Assembly (NCBI GenBank): GCA_023634235.1
Contig: JAMKCF010000076.1
Coordinates: forward strand, 62,001-126,000
Reading direction: 5' to 3'
Length of the DNA stretch: 64,000 bases
From: Pisaster brevispinus
Lineage: Eukaryota > Echinodermata > Asteroidea > Forcipulatida > Asteriidae
The notes beneath the pieces are model-generated. The model did not search any database. It was given only the letters and a program-made list of their open reading frames with translations, and had not been told where the DNA came from. Positions within the stretch are counted from its first letter, which is position 1; the number at the start of each line of letters is the position of its first letter. A program made the position numbers and the translations under genes. Of this stretch, positions 34,012 to 47,309 are shown one piece after another.

Positions 34012-37000
34012 GTAAGTATGTGTGATTATTGCGCCCTCTATTGGTAACAAAAGGTACGGGGTTGGTTATAACTGAAGTTGCATCAACTAAGTTAAAACAA
34101 AAATCTTTCTTTTTTTTCTCTTTAAAAACAAAATCATTTAGAGGTTTGGGAGCGCTAGATGGCGCCAGACATCCCAATTGTTTACGTAGATCTGAGCATG
34201 CGCATTTCCTGCATGCGCGTTTACAGAAAGGTACATTTTTCAAACTTGTTTACGTAGTTTTTCACAATAACTTGGTCCCTTTTTTCAACTGTTCCAGGCC
34301 ACAGTTATACTTTCCTCCAAAAAGTCTACCAATTATTTACTATCGTCGTACACGCATGACCACCAAATTTATCAAACTTTCAGAACATTTTGGCACCTCT
34401 AGATGCCATTCATAATGCAATGCATTCCAAAGTCATCAAGACGAAATGTTGATGCCCGTCGGGTATCACTGTTCAGCCATTGTGTTTGTATCATTTCAAA
34501 CCAACACAACCAAAGCGAGGCTGGAAGGGAAAACGTAATTTTGATTATCAATAATTTTCATGATCAAAGAGTTGGTATGAATCTCCCTTACCATCCTCTC
34601 TCGACTTGGCTAATGTTTTGCAACACCCATAACACCCCCGTTAACAAACAAATTCACTGCACATTATTTTGTGTTACCTTGATTTTTATTTACTAGTTTT
34701 ATTTTGTTATAGCCTAGCCTTAGCTTTACCCAAAAAAAACGTTACTCCCCAAAAATCAACAGAATGAATGTACACCAAATCATTGTAGTTAACTATTTAA
34801 GTCAATACATTGGCTCATCTAATATATATTTATTTTTAAAATTGGTGGTCCTATTAGCCATACTCCTTGGCCGCTCGCATCCCCTACAAAAACGTCACAA
34901 TAAAACAAAAAACGGAAAAGAAAACAAACGAAGACAAAGTGAGAGCCCATGAGATGAGCAGATCCAGCATTATTCTGAGGGTGATTTGACTGTCGTTGTT
35001 TTTCCATTTCGATCTGTGGCAGCTCTGTGTACAAAAATCCCGTTGAAGATACTTTTGTTGGGCATCATTCGGAGTATCCCAACTTGCTGGTCATTTCCGG
35101 TCTGAAGATGGCACAAAGTGGCCCCAAAAGCCTGATTTTTGAATGGAAGATTACCAAAGGAAGAGTCAGGTACAGGTTGTGTCTCTCTAGTACGCTTAGT
35201 TCAGGAGTTATTGTCAAACATACCGCAGAATATTATTTCAAACTACTTCTTGCTGGAATTGAACAAGGTCCAAAGGGGGCCTGACTGTTTTGGGGGTCAG
35301 TGTGACCCGAAATATTGTTCAAAATGACCCATAAATGGGTCGACTTAACTGACGCAGAATCCGAGCTAGAATCCAATTTTTATTTAACAGTTTCCGAGTC
35401 GGCCAAGAAATGGATCAGGCTCCCTGGGATGGGGGGGGGGGGGGGTCAAATATGCCGGGAGTTTTCAGAGTAGTGTGTGGTATGTGCAATGGGAACGTTT
35501 GCTGTCGGGGGCTTGTGTACCATTCTCAACAATTTAAGGTAGGGTACATTTGTAATACTCTTTTGTACATTTGTAATAATATTTGGAAACCACTGGTAAT
35601 ACTGGTCTTTTCTAGTTTACTAAGTGCAATAACAATAATAACAATAACATTATTGGTAATTTGCTAAATTTATTATAGCGTTACAAAACGTGTTTATACT
35701 ATTTGGACACGAAAGGCTATTAATATTCAAAACCTTAACTTGAAGTATCACTAATTTGAACTGTATGCACTTTAAATAGCCTACCTGGTTTAAATTCAAC
35801 TTGAGTGGGATCTCTTATTTATAGATAAATTGAACTATTTAATCACAGTTTACAATAGATCTTATTATGAATAGTGTTTACCTTAATAGCTTAGTGGCCA
35901 ATGTTATTATGTGGGCGTTGTGTAATGACTGAGATATTCAAATATGCAAATTAGTTTCGAATAGCGCCCTCAATTATCCTTGATTTTTAAACAGTTTACA
36001 CAAATAAAACAAACAGGCATTTTGCCACAATTACAATTATTTTCAGAAAATGGATACAAGCTCTAAGTTGTGGTTATTTCCTTCGGTATTTATTCATTTG
36101 TAATTTACGGGACAACACGGCTTTTCGGGGGTAAAGTTTGATAGCAATGTAGGACTGCAAAAGTTACCGTTAATTTAGGACATGTGAATTTCATGTATAC
36201 CGCAGCGTTTTCTTGCTAGAATTAACACTAAAAATAAAAACTATTACATTTTGAAATCAACGGCAATAGAATAAAAATGAAAATGTCTCAAGAATAGAAA
36301 GAATGACAGGAATGCTATTTTGAAAACATCGTAGAGTTTCTGTCAATGGATTACGGTTTGTGATGATTCTTGGGGGAAATGGAATGGGGTCAGTGATTTT
36401 TGATGGGGGGTGGAATCGGTTTGGTGGTCTTCTTTAGAGGAACTGTTTACATTAATTATTAAGTGAGGTTGAACAGCTAGTCGCTTTACGTGAAACTGCA
36501 CAGTAGTGGTAATAACATCAAACTATAGGCCTACACATATTGGCTGCAAAGTTAAAGGAGCGCATTGTTGCAGAATTTATGATAACGAGGTGAAATATGG
36601 ACTATTCCATTTTACGAGGTAAAAACCGAGGAAAAAATGGAATAGCCGGTAACTGTTTTTCTACGACAAGTAACGAAATGCATTAAATGTTTTTTTTCCT
36701 CCAAATTCCGAAATGTCTATTATCCGACAAGTTCCGAAGAGCCCCTCGTGATTTGAATTTTATGATGAGGGTTGGGGTTAGAGGTTAACCAATCGATGAA
36801 ATCTGGCTTTTCCGATTCACTCAGCTTTGCCTCGTGAAAAGGAATGTCCAGATTTTACTTCGTGTTTATTTTTAAGACCAATGCACTCAACTGCATCAAA
36901 TATTCGTATATATTTTTTAATTTAGTCATCTCTGCTTAAAAGGTTTATATTAAGAACAAGCATCAAAAGTTTCTGGTAGCTGTAAGTATTGTAAATTGTT

Positions 37001-37279
37001 ATAGAAAGTTTAAAATCCAAGTTGTGTTTGGATGTTTTATTTGCTTGTATCGTGGATTTGCCCGATATGGATAATGTTTTATTATTCGTCTTTGACAACA
37101 ATAAAATACACTTATGAGCATTTCCCCAAATGGAAAGCAAAACAAAACGTAGATGCCTAGTTACTATTACTTTATACTATTCTGAAGCAAAAGTATTACA
37201 GCCTACCTTTTTTGTATTTGTAATCATTTTTTTCACCATCAATAAAGTGTTTTACACACAAAGATTATGGAGATATTGG
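34012..37279. other. Intronic or intergenic sequence
   Basis: No gene recognised. A poly(G) run lies at about 35430-35445 and a 'gcgccctctattgg' motif at 34030, and there are several AT-rich tracts. Open frames are short and without domains. Confidence 0.4.
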
Positions 37280-39980
37280 TTTGGGTCCACTAAGTAACTT
37301 TGATGGTAATATTAATGAAAAGGGGAACAGACTATTCTTATTGCAGGAAGGAGTCTGAACCAATGTAGTCTGCTTGGAGCAGCATCCATGAAGACGCACG
37401 GTAGCAAAGAACCCATTGCGGTGGGAGAGGGGGGGGGGGACTTTAAGAACCGAGGAAGGGGTGACGATGGCGGCGTTGAGAATGTTTAGACTGTGGGTAA
37501 ACGCGAATGACTTGAAACAATAAATATTTAGGAATGTTGGAACAGAAACTGTATGGTTAGTTGTGAAGGAAATGGTAATTTATAAGACACTCCATGATTT
37601 GGATACGGGGTGATTTTGATTGATGTTCAATGTTTGTTTGTTTGATTTTTAGGTGTTTTTTCTGTGTGTAACTATGGTTAAATGTAATATTTATAACGGA
37701 AGATGCAAGAACACTGCACTGTTCAGTTTTAGTGTAGTAAGGCTGGCTGGTAATAAAGCTATTCGGTTATTATGCAGTATTAATTCAGTAATAAGAGACA
37801 CTCCGTGATTAGGCTGTTGGGTGTTGATAATAAATGTTTTTCCTTCTTTTCTTGTTTGAGGAAAGTTGGAAACAAAAGTATGATTTTAGTGAAGGAAAAA
37901 TTAATAAGGGTGAGTGATTGATTCGTGTATGGGTGTGTTTCGGTTGGGTTGGGGTTAAGGTTATGGTTAATTCGAAATACAACTCTGCGTTTACAAACAG
38001 CTACATTCATGAGAAAATAGTTATGAAAGTAACTCCGTAATTCAGATATTGTGTTTTCAGTTTATGTTAACTTTATTTTATTTATTTATTATTTTTTTTA
38101 AAGGAAGATTGGAAATAAATAATTCAGTTACAAACAGCAGTCCTAAAAGAAAGAGTAATGTCACAGTAACTCCTTGATTAGGTTGTGTGTGTGTGTGGGG
38201 GGGGGGGGGGGCATTCGGCAATGAAACTCTGCCGTTGCAGGTATTATTCATGAGGTAAATATTACTATGCACGAGAAATTTCATAAAACGGGGTGTTTTA
38301 TGTTGTTCAATCTTCTTTTTAAGATTGTTGGTAAAATAAAACTACGATTACATGCTCTTTCTTTCTGTTTCTTTTTGAGGACATTTGGTAATAACACTAT
38401 GCTGTAGTACGAGCATTAAAATGGGGGGTTTAAGTTTACAACAAAATATGAAACTCTGCATTTTACTAGTAGTATTCAAGAAGGAAAGATGAGTGTACGA
38501 GTATTACTATATGGTTCGGAATGCTTGCACGCTTGTGTCTCAATGTTTAATGTTTTTTCTAAGATTATTGATAATAAAAGTAGTCAGATGAAGTAGTGAG
38601 TAGCAATAAAAGACCGAATGATTCGGGATGTGTGTAATTTTGTTTCTTGATGTTCGTTGTTTCTTTGTAAGATTGTTGGTCATGATACAAATGTTTTTCC
38701 ATACGGTTGGGAATAAAACTTTGTGGTTAAAACAGCAGTCCAAGAGGAAAGAGTATGCAAAAGAAAATCCATGATAGGGATAAGGGTGTTTTGGGGTGGG
38801 TTATTCGGGGTAAGGGTTAGGGTTAGGGTTATAAATAAAACTCTGCAGTTCAGAGGAAAGAGTAATGTAAAAGAAACTCTATAATAGGGATTAGGGTGTT
38901 TTGCGTCAGTTGTTTGGGGTTAGGGTTAGGGTGAAGTTTAGGAATAAAACTCTCTTAGAGATTAGGGTGTTTGGGGTGGGTTATTTGGGGTTAGGGTTAG
39001 GGTTAGAAATAAAACTATGCAGTTCAGAGGAAAGAGTAATGTAAAAAAAACTCTATGATAGGGATTAGAGTGTTTTGGGTCGGTTTTTTGGGGTCAGGGT
39101 AACGGTGAAGTTTAGAAATACAAATCTGATAGGGATATGGGTGTTTTGGGTGGGTTATTTGGGGTTAGGGTTAGGGTTAGAAATAAAATTCTGCGGTTCA
39201 GAGGAAAGAGTCATGTAAGATAAACTCTATGATAGAGATTAGGGTGTTTGGGGTCGGTTGTTTGGGGTTAGGGTTAGGGTGAAGGTTAGAAGTACAACTC
39301 TGCAGTTAAGAGGCAAAGAGTAATGTAAAAGAAACTTTTTGATAGTGATCGGGGTATTTTGGGGTGGGTTGGTTGTGGTTGTGGTTAGGTTTAGGGTTAG
39401 GGTTACGGTTAGGGTTAGGGTTAGGGTTAGGGTTAGGGTTAGGGTTAGGGTTAGGGTTAGGGTTTTTCACGGGACGGTTGGAAATAAAACCCTGCAGTTA
39501 CACACAGCATTCCTGGAGGAAAGAGTAATGACTGTAAAAGAAACTCCATAATAGGAATGGGGTGTTTTCTTTTTTGTTAGGGTTAGGGTTAGGGTTAGGG
39601 TTTGGGTTAGGGTTAGGGTTAGGGTTAGGGTTAGGGTAAGGGTTAGGTTTTTTCGTGACGGTTAGAAAGAAAAGTAGGGTTACACACTGTATCCATGCAT
39701 GATTGGGTAATAACAAAAGACTCAATGATTCGGGTGAGTGTTTTTTTTTTCTTCTCTTTTTTCTAAGTGTATTGGTATAATAAACACAGGAGTTACACAC
39801 AATAGTCATGAAGAAGAGGCACTGCTGGGTTGTGGAATGTAGCACACGGGTAAGGAAAGCTAGGAATTTTCGAGTGTGTGTATTTCCTTGTTAGAAGTTT
39901 GTTTCTCAGGCGGGTTGTTATAAAACTCCACGTTTAACTTGTTGCATACTCGTGGAGGGAAATGGTATTTTAAACACCTC
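37280..39980 (+). repeat. Decayed satellite with units of about 110-200 bp
   Basis: Recurring unit: 'ggaaataaaactctgcagtt', an optional 'acaaacagcagtcc', 'gaggaaagagtaatgtaaaa', 'gaaactccatgataggg', 'attagggtgttttggggt'. The best-kept units lie between 38690 and 39560; earlier ones (37560, 37780, 38110, 38400) are strongly diverged. Telomere-type hexamers occupy a fixed place in the unit. Confidence 0.8.
38810..39650 (+). repeat. Interstitial TTAGGG telomere-type arrays
   Basis: Short (GGGTTA)2-4 runs occur at 38810-38830, 38920, 38990, 39160 and 39265. Long nearly perfect arrays lie at about 39383-39466 and 39576-39649, each about twelve repeats with single variants such as TTACGG, TTTGGG and TAAGGG. 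All are G-rich on the plus strand. Ordinary unique sequence follows to the right, so this is not a chromosome end as presented. Confidence 0.93.
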
Positions 39981-41619
39981 AAAAGCCCTGTGGGAATACT
40001 TGTGGATACGTCCTAGTGTAGAAATTTGAGGATTTTGTGGAGGGGGTTACAGGGGTAAGGTAATTTATTCCTCAAAAAAGTATTTGAGTGAACTATTATA
40101 ATCCTTATCAACTAAAATTTATGATTGTATATAAAATTTCCACTAAAAATTTAAACCACCCCCTTAAATTTGGAGTTTAAAACCTCAGTTTTGCTATAAA
40201 ACTTTGACCAATCCGTGTGAGGGCGCTTAAAGTGTATGGACCCTGAAGTCATCGTGGGGAAAATGCATAGAAAATACACTCATCTGTGTAAAAATGGTGA
40301 AAAGGAGCCAGTCTATTTACAAACGAAGAGGGGCTTTTTATTTTTGGGTCATCGGCAACCTAAACTTATCAATTTCTTCATGATTTCGTAGATGAGTGAT
40401 ATTTTAAACCCATGCAATGAATACATAATCAGGTAAGGACCACGTTGGTGATTTCAAAATTAGTAAATTTGGACCCTTTGAATATCAACCCACGAATGTT
40501 CAGGCTGAGACTACAGCACTCCCACCACTAGCCCATGGCTGTCCCACCACGTGCACGTGCACATGTACATTCCACCGGTGCATTGCACGGTGCCCACTTA
40601 GTGTTCTGTTGCTTGTTGGTCTACACAATGCATACAAAGCATGCACCTCCATGTTTTACTCAGTTGAGGGCACTTGGATTTTTTTGCACAGCACCCAAAC
40701 AAATTTGTTATCAATAGTGATTTGGTCAGAAATTAAATTAAATGGATACAATTTAAATACCATGATCCATTTAATTTTTTTTTTCGGGGTGGAGATTTAG
40801 AGGAAAACTGTCTTACACATGAAACAAATCAATAAGCATTGGTTTGGTTTTCAATAATTTATTCCAATAAATTCCAATATGTCATAAGAAAACATACACT
40901 ACTTGAACAAAGACCTAACACTAGGTTTGCCCCCATTTGAGGGTAAATACAATGGATCCCCAAAACACAAAGTACAGAAATGATAACCAATAAAATAACA
41001 ATTCAAATAGATACAAATAATTGAATGAATAAGTGTCAATGTGATAAATCACTGATTACATTGCATTCATACTGATATTAATCCAAAGGTGAAACAATAT
41101 TATCTTCAAATTTTGACAAACTTTTTCACAGATAGTGTTTTTAGTGTGTTTGTTATGAATCCAGCAAAAGTGAGATTGCACCCCCCCCCCCAAAAAAAAA
41201 AAAGAGAGATATCTTTCATTTAGACATGGTTGGAAAGTTACACAGAATTAAAAGTGCAAAAATAGTTTAAAATAAAAATTTAAGAAAAAGCAACCTTAAA
41301 CTTGTCATACATGTAAGAAAAACCCAACAATAGTAGCATAAATATTAATAATGTAGACAAAATCCTTTAATTTGTCATACATGAAAGGTTGTCACTAAAA
41401 TACTTAGGGTTTTTCCCGTGTAAGGAACCAGTGTAGACAATAGATCTGCATTACAATGGTTACAAAACAACAAACTGATGGTTGAATGCATTCCATTACA
41501 CTTAAATAATTACAGACTAAAAAACTACCATAAAGTTAATCAGATTAAGAAAAAAAAATTAAGAAAAAAATAACAATCAAATAAATAAGTAAACTAGAGC
41601 AGTGTTTGTGCGAACTAAG
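39981..41619. other. Intergenic sequence
   Basis: No gene. Nested palindromic words (cacgtgcacgtgcac, gtgcattgcac) occur at 40545-40600, and poly(C)/poly(A) at about 41181-41204. Confidence 0.45.
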
Positions 41620-42235
41620 GTAACACTGCACCTTTAAGGTAACATCACATGACATTTGATGACGTCATTATAACAGGACCTCAAATTTTGGTTGTAACAC
41701 ATCCTGGCCTGAACACATGCAATGGTTTCAGCTTGAATGTATAGATCTTGTAAAACTGCACCTTTAAGCAGTAACGTAACTAAGGGGGGGGGGGGGCAGG
41801 GGGACACGTGCCCCCCCCCAATGAAGTCATAATCCCCGGGTTCCCCCCCCCCCAATTGGAACTTCCCATTATGTAGATTAAGATCCATTTTTTTATAAAG
41901 TGCAAGTGGAATCTATAATTGGTTGGCCAACAGTGCCCCCCAGAAAAAATGGTGCCACCTAAAAAATTACATAAGTTACCCTACTGACTGGTGACGTCAC
42001 GTAACACTTGATGATAGCATTAGTACAAGCTCTCAAATTTTGGATGTTACACATTCCAATTTTTGAATACATGCAAAGTTTCAGTTTGATCCCCCTTTTG
42101 TTCCTGTAAGTAATATTTTTTCGGAAAAGTGCACCTTTAAGGTGATGTCACGTGATGCACGATGACGACATGATAACAACATTGTAATATGAACGAGGTC
42201 TCATCAAGGTCGTAACATGGTGTAATTGTGAAGTT
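41620..42235. repeat. Three-unit tandem repeat (CTGCACCTTTAAGG units) with a poly(G) repeat inserted
   Basis: Units begin 'gcacctttaaggt(a/g)a', 'catcac(a/g)tgac', 'gatgacgtcat' and continue with 'ctcaaattttgg' and 'gtttcagctt/gtttcagttt'. Copies lie at about 41628-41765, 41990-42130 and 42130-42235. Between the first two lies a fragment with 'gcagtaacgtaactaagg' plus G/C runs at 41787-41852. Confidence 0.6.
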
Positions 42236-42345
42236 GATCCTTTTAACGAAAGTAACTTCATTGTGAAATGATGACACTGCTGTCATACAATTGGACACTC
42301 TAAAAAGTCCCTGGTCAGAACTAGTCCGGACTCCAGGCCCCCATT

Positions 42346-42741
42346 TAGTCCGGTGGCTTAATGGAAAAATTGTGACATGCCGGATTAAAGCACCAAACTT
42401 TGCACACTTGTTTAAGGAGTCCCAAAGAAGCATATTAGAGGAGGGTGCCCGGTCTGTCATCTCCAGGTCAGTAAACTAAAGGGATCAACTTTTTCCACAT
42501 AGCTATGCATGAGTGTCTGAAATAGAAGCTGCATGGTCATTTGTTATAAGTTCTAATGATATGCGCAGTATTATAATACCACATGAACTTTGACGTCATC
42601 CTGACCTTGACCTAGGTCAACCAAACAGGGCACCTCCTCTAGAATGATTCTATGAGACGTATGGAATAACTGTACACAATGTTGTGCTTTAATCCAGCGT
42701 GTCACAATTTTGCCAACAATTTGCTGTAAGCCACCGGACTA
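42346..42741. mobile_element. TIR element, TAGTCCGGTGG family, copy 2
   Basis: 396 bp bounded by a perfect 15-bp inverted repeat, TAGTCCGGTGGCTTA at left and TAAGCCACCGGACTA at right. The interior matches the reverse complement of the element at 21151-21571, for example 'gtgcccggtctgtcatctcc' against 'gagatgacagaccgggcacc'. Non-coding. Confidence 0.85.
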
Positions 42742-43321
42742 ATGACCTAACTTTAAATTTTTAACTTAAAACAGAAGTTAGCTTCAGATGGATATTGACA
42801 AAATAAACCCAAGGCTCTATTTACATTTGCAGTTTCTTATGGCCAACAAAGTAGCTGCTATATTTAAGAAACTTGTGTTTGATTCTCAAACAAAATGACT
42901 TTTATATTTGAGAAAACTATTTTTGATTCTTACCAGATTATGGCCAGACAGTAACATAAAATGTTTCTTGAAAACAAGAGAACATCAATGTAAGATGCTT
43001 CATAAATTTTCTGTTGGCAAATGCACTTAAACTGCCACTTCTGTTCTGTCAGTATGACCCAGAAATGGGTCAAACTTACACAGAATCAGAGTCAACATCA
43101 GGTCAGCATGACCCAGAAAAAGCTCCAAATCTGTCCCAGGAGTTTGAAGAGAGCATGCTGCCAAAATGTTCCCTGACTGCAATAGCAATCATAAATACTC
43201 ATTCTAATTATCTCTAAAATGCACCAATCTGTTCTGCCTGCCAGCCTCGTTTTGATTACGTTGATTTGACCGCTTCCCAGGTTGTATCGTAAAATTGGGT
43301 ATGATCCCTGGCTACACGGCA

Positions 43322-43490
43322 GCTTACGGTTGAATGGCTTCTGACTGGCACTCCAGAACAAAGATATTGACTAATAGGGAGAACGCCAACATAGGGCTGG
43401 ATAGCTTAGTTGGTAGAGCGCCGGTACGTTAATCCGGAGGTCGTTGGTTCAAGTCCCGCTCCAGTCAATTTTTCTTTATTCAAACCCAAA
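43322..43490 (+). mobile_element. tRNA-derived SINE-like element, copy 2
   Basis: 5' unit GGCTTCTGACTGGCACTC and AACAAAGATATTGAC, then a tRNA-like part at about 43394-43467. It has A box TAGCTTAGTTGGTAGAGCG and B box GGTTCAAGTCCC, and a seven-pair acceptor stem GGCTGGA/TCCAGTC with one G-U. The anticodon arm is altered compared with copy 1. This is the best preserved pol III promoter of the three copies. Confidence 0.7.
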
Positions 43491-44439
43491 TGATTAAAAC
43501 AAGAGACGAACAAGATGGCTGCTCCATGATACAAGTTTACTGGCCTGGCCAGCTAGTTCATTACTTCCCAAAGCCTCGGTACATACAATGTAAACCACTC
43601 CTCACATAGATTGTTCATATCCATAGTTGACATCATAGTGTGGAGAACATTAGCTGTGTTTGGTTAGGCTTCTGTCTCTGAAGATGGCTGTAAATGAAAG
43701 GACAGGCAATAAACATTGTTAGCGATGAACAAATAGTAGAAAACAAGAGTGCATTGTAAATGTATTGGTTGCATTATTTTATATAGCAATGTGAAAGTTG
43801 TTTGAAATTGCAAAAACATTTTCATACAAAATATCTATCCCAAACTATGAATTTTTGTTAATGAATTTCTGTTAATTGATTTGTTGAACACTGGTCACAT
43901 GGGGAGTGTTAACGTATGAAATAAAGACCAGCTCTGTGAACTAGCAATTAAATGACCCCAAAACAAGTACCGGTATATTGATGTTTAAAAGTTCTGTATG
44001 CACAGTGTTTGTTGTGCTGTTTTCTTTGTGCAAATTGTTTTCATGTTTTTGGCAAGGACAGCTTAGGCAAGCTCATACGATGTTTATGCATGAATGCGCA
44101 AACAATGTTTTGATTTTAGGTAGCTGGTGAGCACATGAAAACAACATAATGCAAAGCATAAAACTGAACACCAACCAAAGTATTTAGATTTAAGTTGAAT
44201 TTAACAGTCAGGGCTCAAATTTCACACTGGACTGCAGGCCCGAGGCCAGTGGTTTTAGTGTCAGGCCAGTAAACCTCTGACTGGACAAGTCCGACGGTCT
44301 TGTGTTTGTCAAGTCATGCGGTTTAGTGTTGTTCAATTGAATATCAATACATGTACCTCACTGAGTAAGATCCTGAACAGAAACAACTTTTGTTCAAATG
44401 TTGACTTTGAGTCTGAGAAATGTATTTCATTTCTATTGA
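43491..44439. other. Intergenic sequence
   Basis: Nothing recognised beyond AT-rich unique-looking sequence. Confidence 0.4.
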
Positions 44440-45115
44440 GTATCAAAGTATACTTGGAATCTGATTCCTGAGTCACTCGGGTCGAGTGCGAGTCCCAAGT
44501 CACTTTGTTCCAGTGTGAGTCTGATTATCAAAGTATACTTTGAATCCGATTCCTGAGTCACTTGGGTCGAGTGCGAGTTCCAAGTCACTTTGTTCGAGTC
44601 TGAGTCTAAGTCACAAGTTACTTGGGTTGAGTCCATGTCCTGAGTCACTTGGGTCTAGCCACTTGGTTCAAATCCGATTGTCGAGTCACTTGGGTCAAGT
44701 CTTGAGTCCGAGTTCCTAGCCACTTGGTTTGAGTCCGAGTACCAAGTTACTTGATTCCCAGTTCCTAGCCACTTGGTTTGAGTCCGAGTACCAAGTTACT
44801 TGATTCCCAGTTCCTAGCCACTTGGTTTGAGTCTGAGTACCAAGTTACTTGATTCCCAGTTCCTAGCCACTTGGTTTGAGTCTGAGTACCAAGTTACTTG
44901 ATTCCCAGTTCCTAGCCACTTGGTTTGAGTCTGAGTACCAAGTTACTTGATTCCCAGTTCCTAGCCACTTGGTTTGAGTCTGAGTACCAAGTTACTTGAT
45001 TCCCAGTTCCTAGCCACTTGGTTTGAGTCCGAGTACCAAGTTACTTGGATCGAGTCAGAGTCTGAGACCCGAGTCAATTGGGTAGAGTCAAAGTCCAAGT
45101 CACGAGTCACTTGTT
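44440..45115. repeat. GAGTC-rich satellite with an inner 49-bp tandem repeat
   Basis: The outer part is a degenerate array of 'gagtcacttgggtcgagt'-like words. Inside it, 'agttcctagccacttggttt', 'gagtctgagtaccaagttac' and 'ttgattccc' repeat with a period of 49 bp about seven times from 44711 to 45040 with almost no variation, which points to recent expansion. No spacers, so it is not a CRISPR. Confidence 0.92.
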
Positions 45116-45714
45116 TAAATCACTAAATAGTAAGAACACTATAACCATTTCACTTAGATGACTGGAATGTAAACCAAATGTTGTAAAATAGGAATTGAAA
45201 ATGACAAACTTTGCTACAAAACATTTAGTCTAAACTAAGTTCTGTAATATGCAATTAAAACTTAAGGCTCAGTTCTGGTTGTTGCTTTACCAATACCCCT
45301 TGCCCCTTCTCCAGAATGTCTTTATGCGACTAATTGCCTAAGCTTTAACTTTAGAGCACATCTATCCCCCTTCCCAGGGATTGTGAGTGACTAAAAGAGG
45401 GACCTATTTCCTGAGAATGCAGGCCAAAGGTAATAGGTCCCTCAATTCTGGAGACTCAAGGGCCCAAGAAATGTCAACAATTAATTCATTACCAATTAAA
45501 TCATAAGCGTTTCAACACTTCAAGGGATTGCTTTAGTTTCCCCAGTTGTTTTTTTTATTTTATTGTTGTTCACTGTTCACTTCATGAGAGGGCGCTGTAA
45601 CAAGCCAAAAAGTTGAAGTGTATTGCCTCAATTGGGAACTATTTCCCGCAAACTATGCGCACCCGTTTTACATGGGGTTCTGATTGAACATTTTTATTTT
45701 TCTGATAGTATTGT
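45116..45714. other. Intergenic sequence
   Basis: No feature recognised apart from a 'gagagggcgctgt' word at about 45586. Confidence 0.4.
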
Positions 45715-46265
45715 CTAGGTTTATTAATTTGTCAATAAAAGATAATTTTAGCCAGCTCATTACTCAATGCTTTTAGATTTTACACTCATTAAAACAAAAA
45801 TTTAATTATAAAACCTAGCCTTTAAAATACATAGTCAATAGTAATAGTCAATAGTAATTGATTCAAATTGAAAACCATTGTTGCCTGTTTCTCTAAATGG
45901 CTTTTTTATGTTCAGAGGGCGGGGGAGCTTAGATAGCCAAGCAAGATTATTGATGCAATGGTACAAATTTGGGCTTTTCGTTGGGCATACTCATTTAAAC
46001 CAATGGCTAATAAGAGTGAGCTGTTTGAAAGCGTGTAAATTCACAGGACCTTTTATAACTATAAAGTGTTGTTTTTGTTGTTCAGGTAGTTTCAAAATGT
46101 CATTTTGCCTCAATGTTATCAGTAGAAAAAAACATTGCACAAATTTAAGGTTCATGTTGTTTTATATACTAGTAACAGGCATTATTATTGGTCCTTGGAA
46201 ACAAGTGGGAAAATTCTCAAGTACATGGGCTGACCAAGGCCTACATGTACATGTTGTATAAGCTT
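45715..46265. repeat. Local tandem duplication, copy 1
   Basis: Matches 47310-47915 in order: 'ccagctcattactcaatgct', 'gatgcaatggtacaaatttt'-like, 'aaggttcatgttgttttata', 'attggtccttggaaacaagt', 'gggctgaccaaggcctacat'. A weaker third copy may lie at 48150-48345. The open frame at 45878-46261 spans this repeat and is not taken as a gene. Confidence 0.7.
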
Positions 46266-47309
46266 TCATATACTTTTTAGGGTACTTAATCAGAGTTTCT
46301 CAGAATTTTCCAAGGAAAAAAAACACTTTTTAAAAGTAAAAATTGGAAATAAGAAAGAAATAGGAGGAATATCAAACTTGCAGTAACAAACTCCATTGCA
46401 ATAGGTGTTTTCAAAAAATCATTTAGTTTATTATTTGTTGTTTTTAAATAGAGACTAACTTAACTGTCAGTCTCTCTTTGAAATTAAGTTCCTTCAAAAC
46501 CTTAACCTAAAATGTGAATTTTTTTTAGCATTCTGCAGGTAGCTCAGTTTAAGCTAATTAGAAAAAAACCATTGTAGATGCTGCCTGTTTCAACATTTTT
46601 CCCCTTCAAAAAGTTGGAAGGGTTGTTGGCTAAGTTACCTCAGCAAGTTTGTTGTTGCAATGGAATATTTTTGTTATTTGTTGTATGTGGTGCATGAAAA
46701 TTTTAACTATAATTATTCCATTATCTGATTTTAACCCTTGTGTTAAAAACGGTCAACAATTCTAACCACACCATCTAAAGGCATATTAAACAAAATTGAT
46801 GTGCATTTCCTAAAATGTGTTACCTCTTTAAGTGACTTCTTTACATGCCCCCCTATTGCCTAGACTGATTTGAGCACTTACATTACCCAGTAATTAAATT
46901 TTCCCCTTTAATTAGCTAGCTGACTTTACCCTGACGAGTGAAAAGGCAAATTATTTTTACCAAACCATCCAAAATGTAGTTTGAAAAAATCCTGTAAAAA
47001 AAAAAAAACGCTCTTGGGTTGCCCCCCCCCCCCCCCAGGATACATGGACTGGTCCATTCTAGGATAACAATGAACTTGATCAGTTGAACTTCTTCTTTTT
47101 TTAACAAATAGAAACTAATTAATTTTGTTTTTACACCAGTAACAAATTCTGTGATTTAAAAACTACTAGTTTGTCCATTACCAAAACTTCTGTAAGAATT
47201 AGTATTGCTTTGTTTTTAGCTGCTACTAAAGGGCATTTATGGCATTTATTCTAAGAATTTAACATCTTTTGTCATTCAAAGAGTTTTTGGTAGTATTGAC
47301 AAAACAAGT

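Noticed and set aside
39498..39845. 115-codon minus-strand frame with Asn-Pro repeats
   Set aside because: The Asn-Pro part is translated telomeric repeat, and the rest is satellite.
44711..45040. CRISPR-like array
   Set aside because: Repeats are head to tail without spacers, and the sequence is eukaryotic.
45878..46261. 127-codon open frame
   Set aside because: It spans a local AT-rich duplication. The second copy at 47310-47915 does not keep the frame, and there is no domain.
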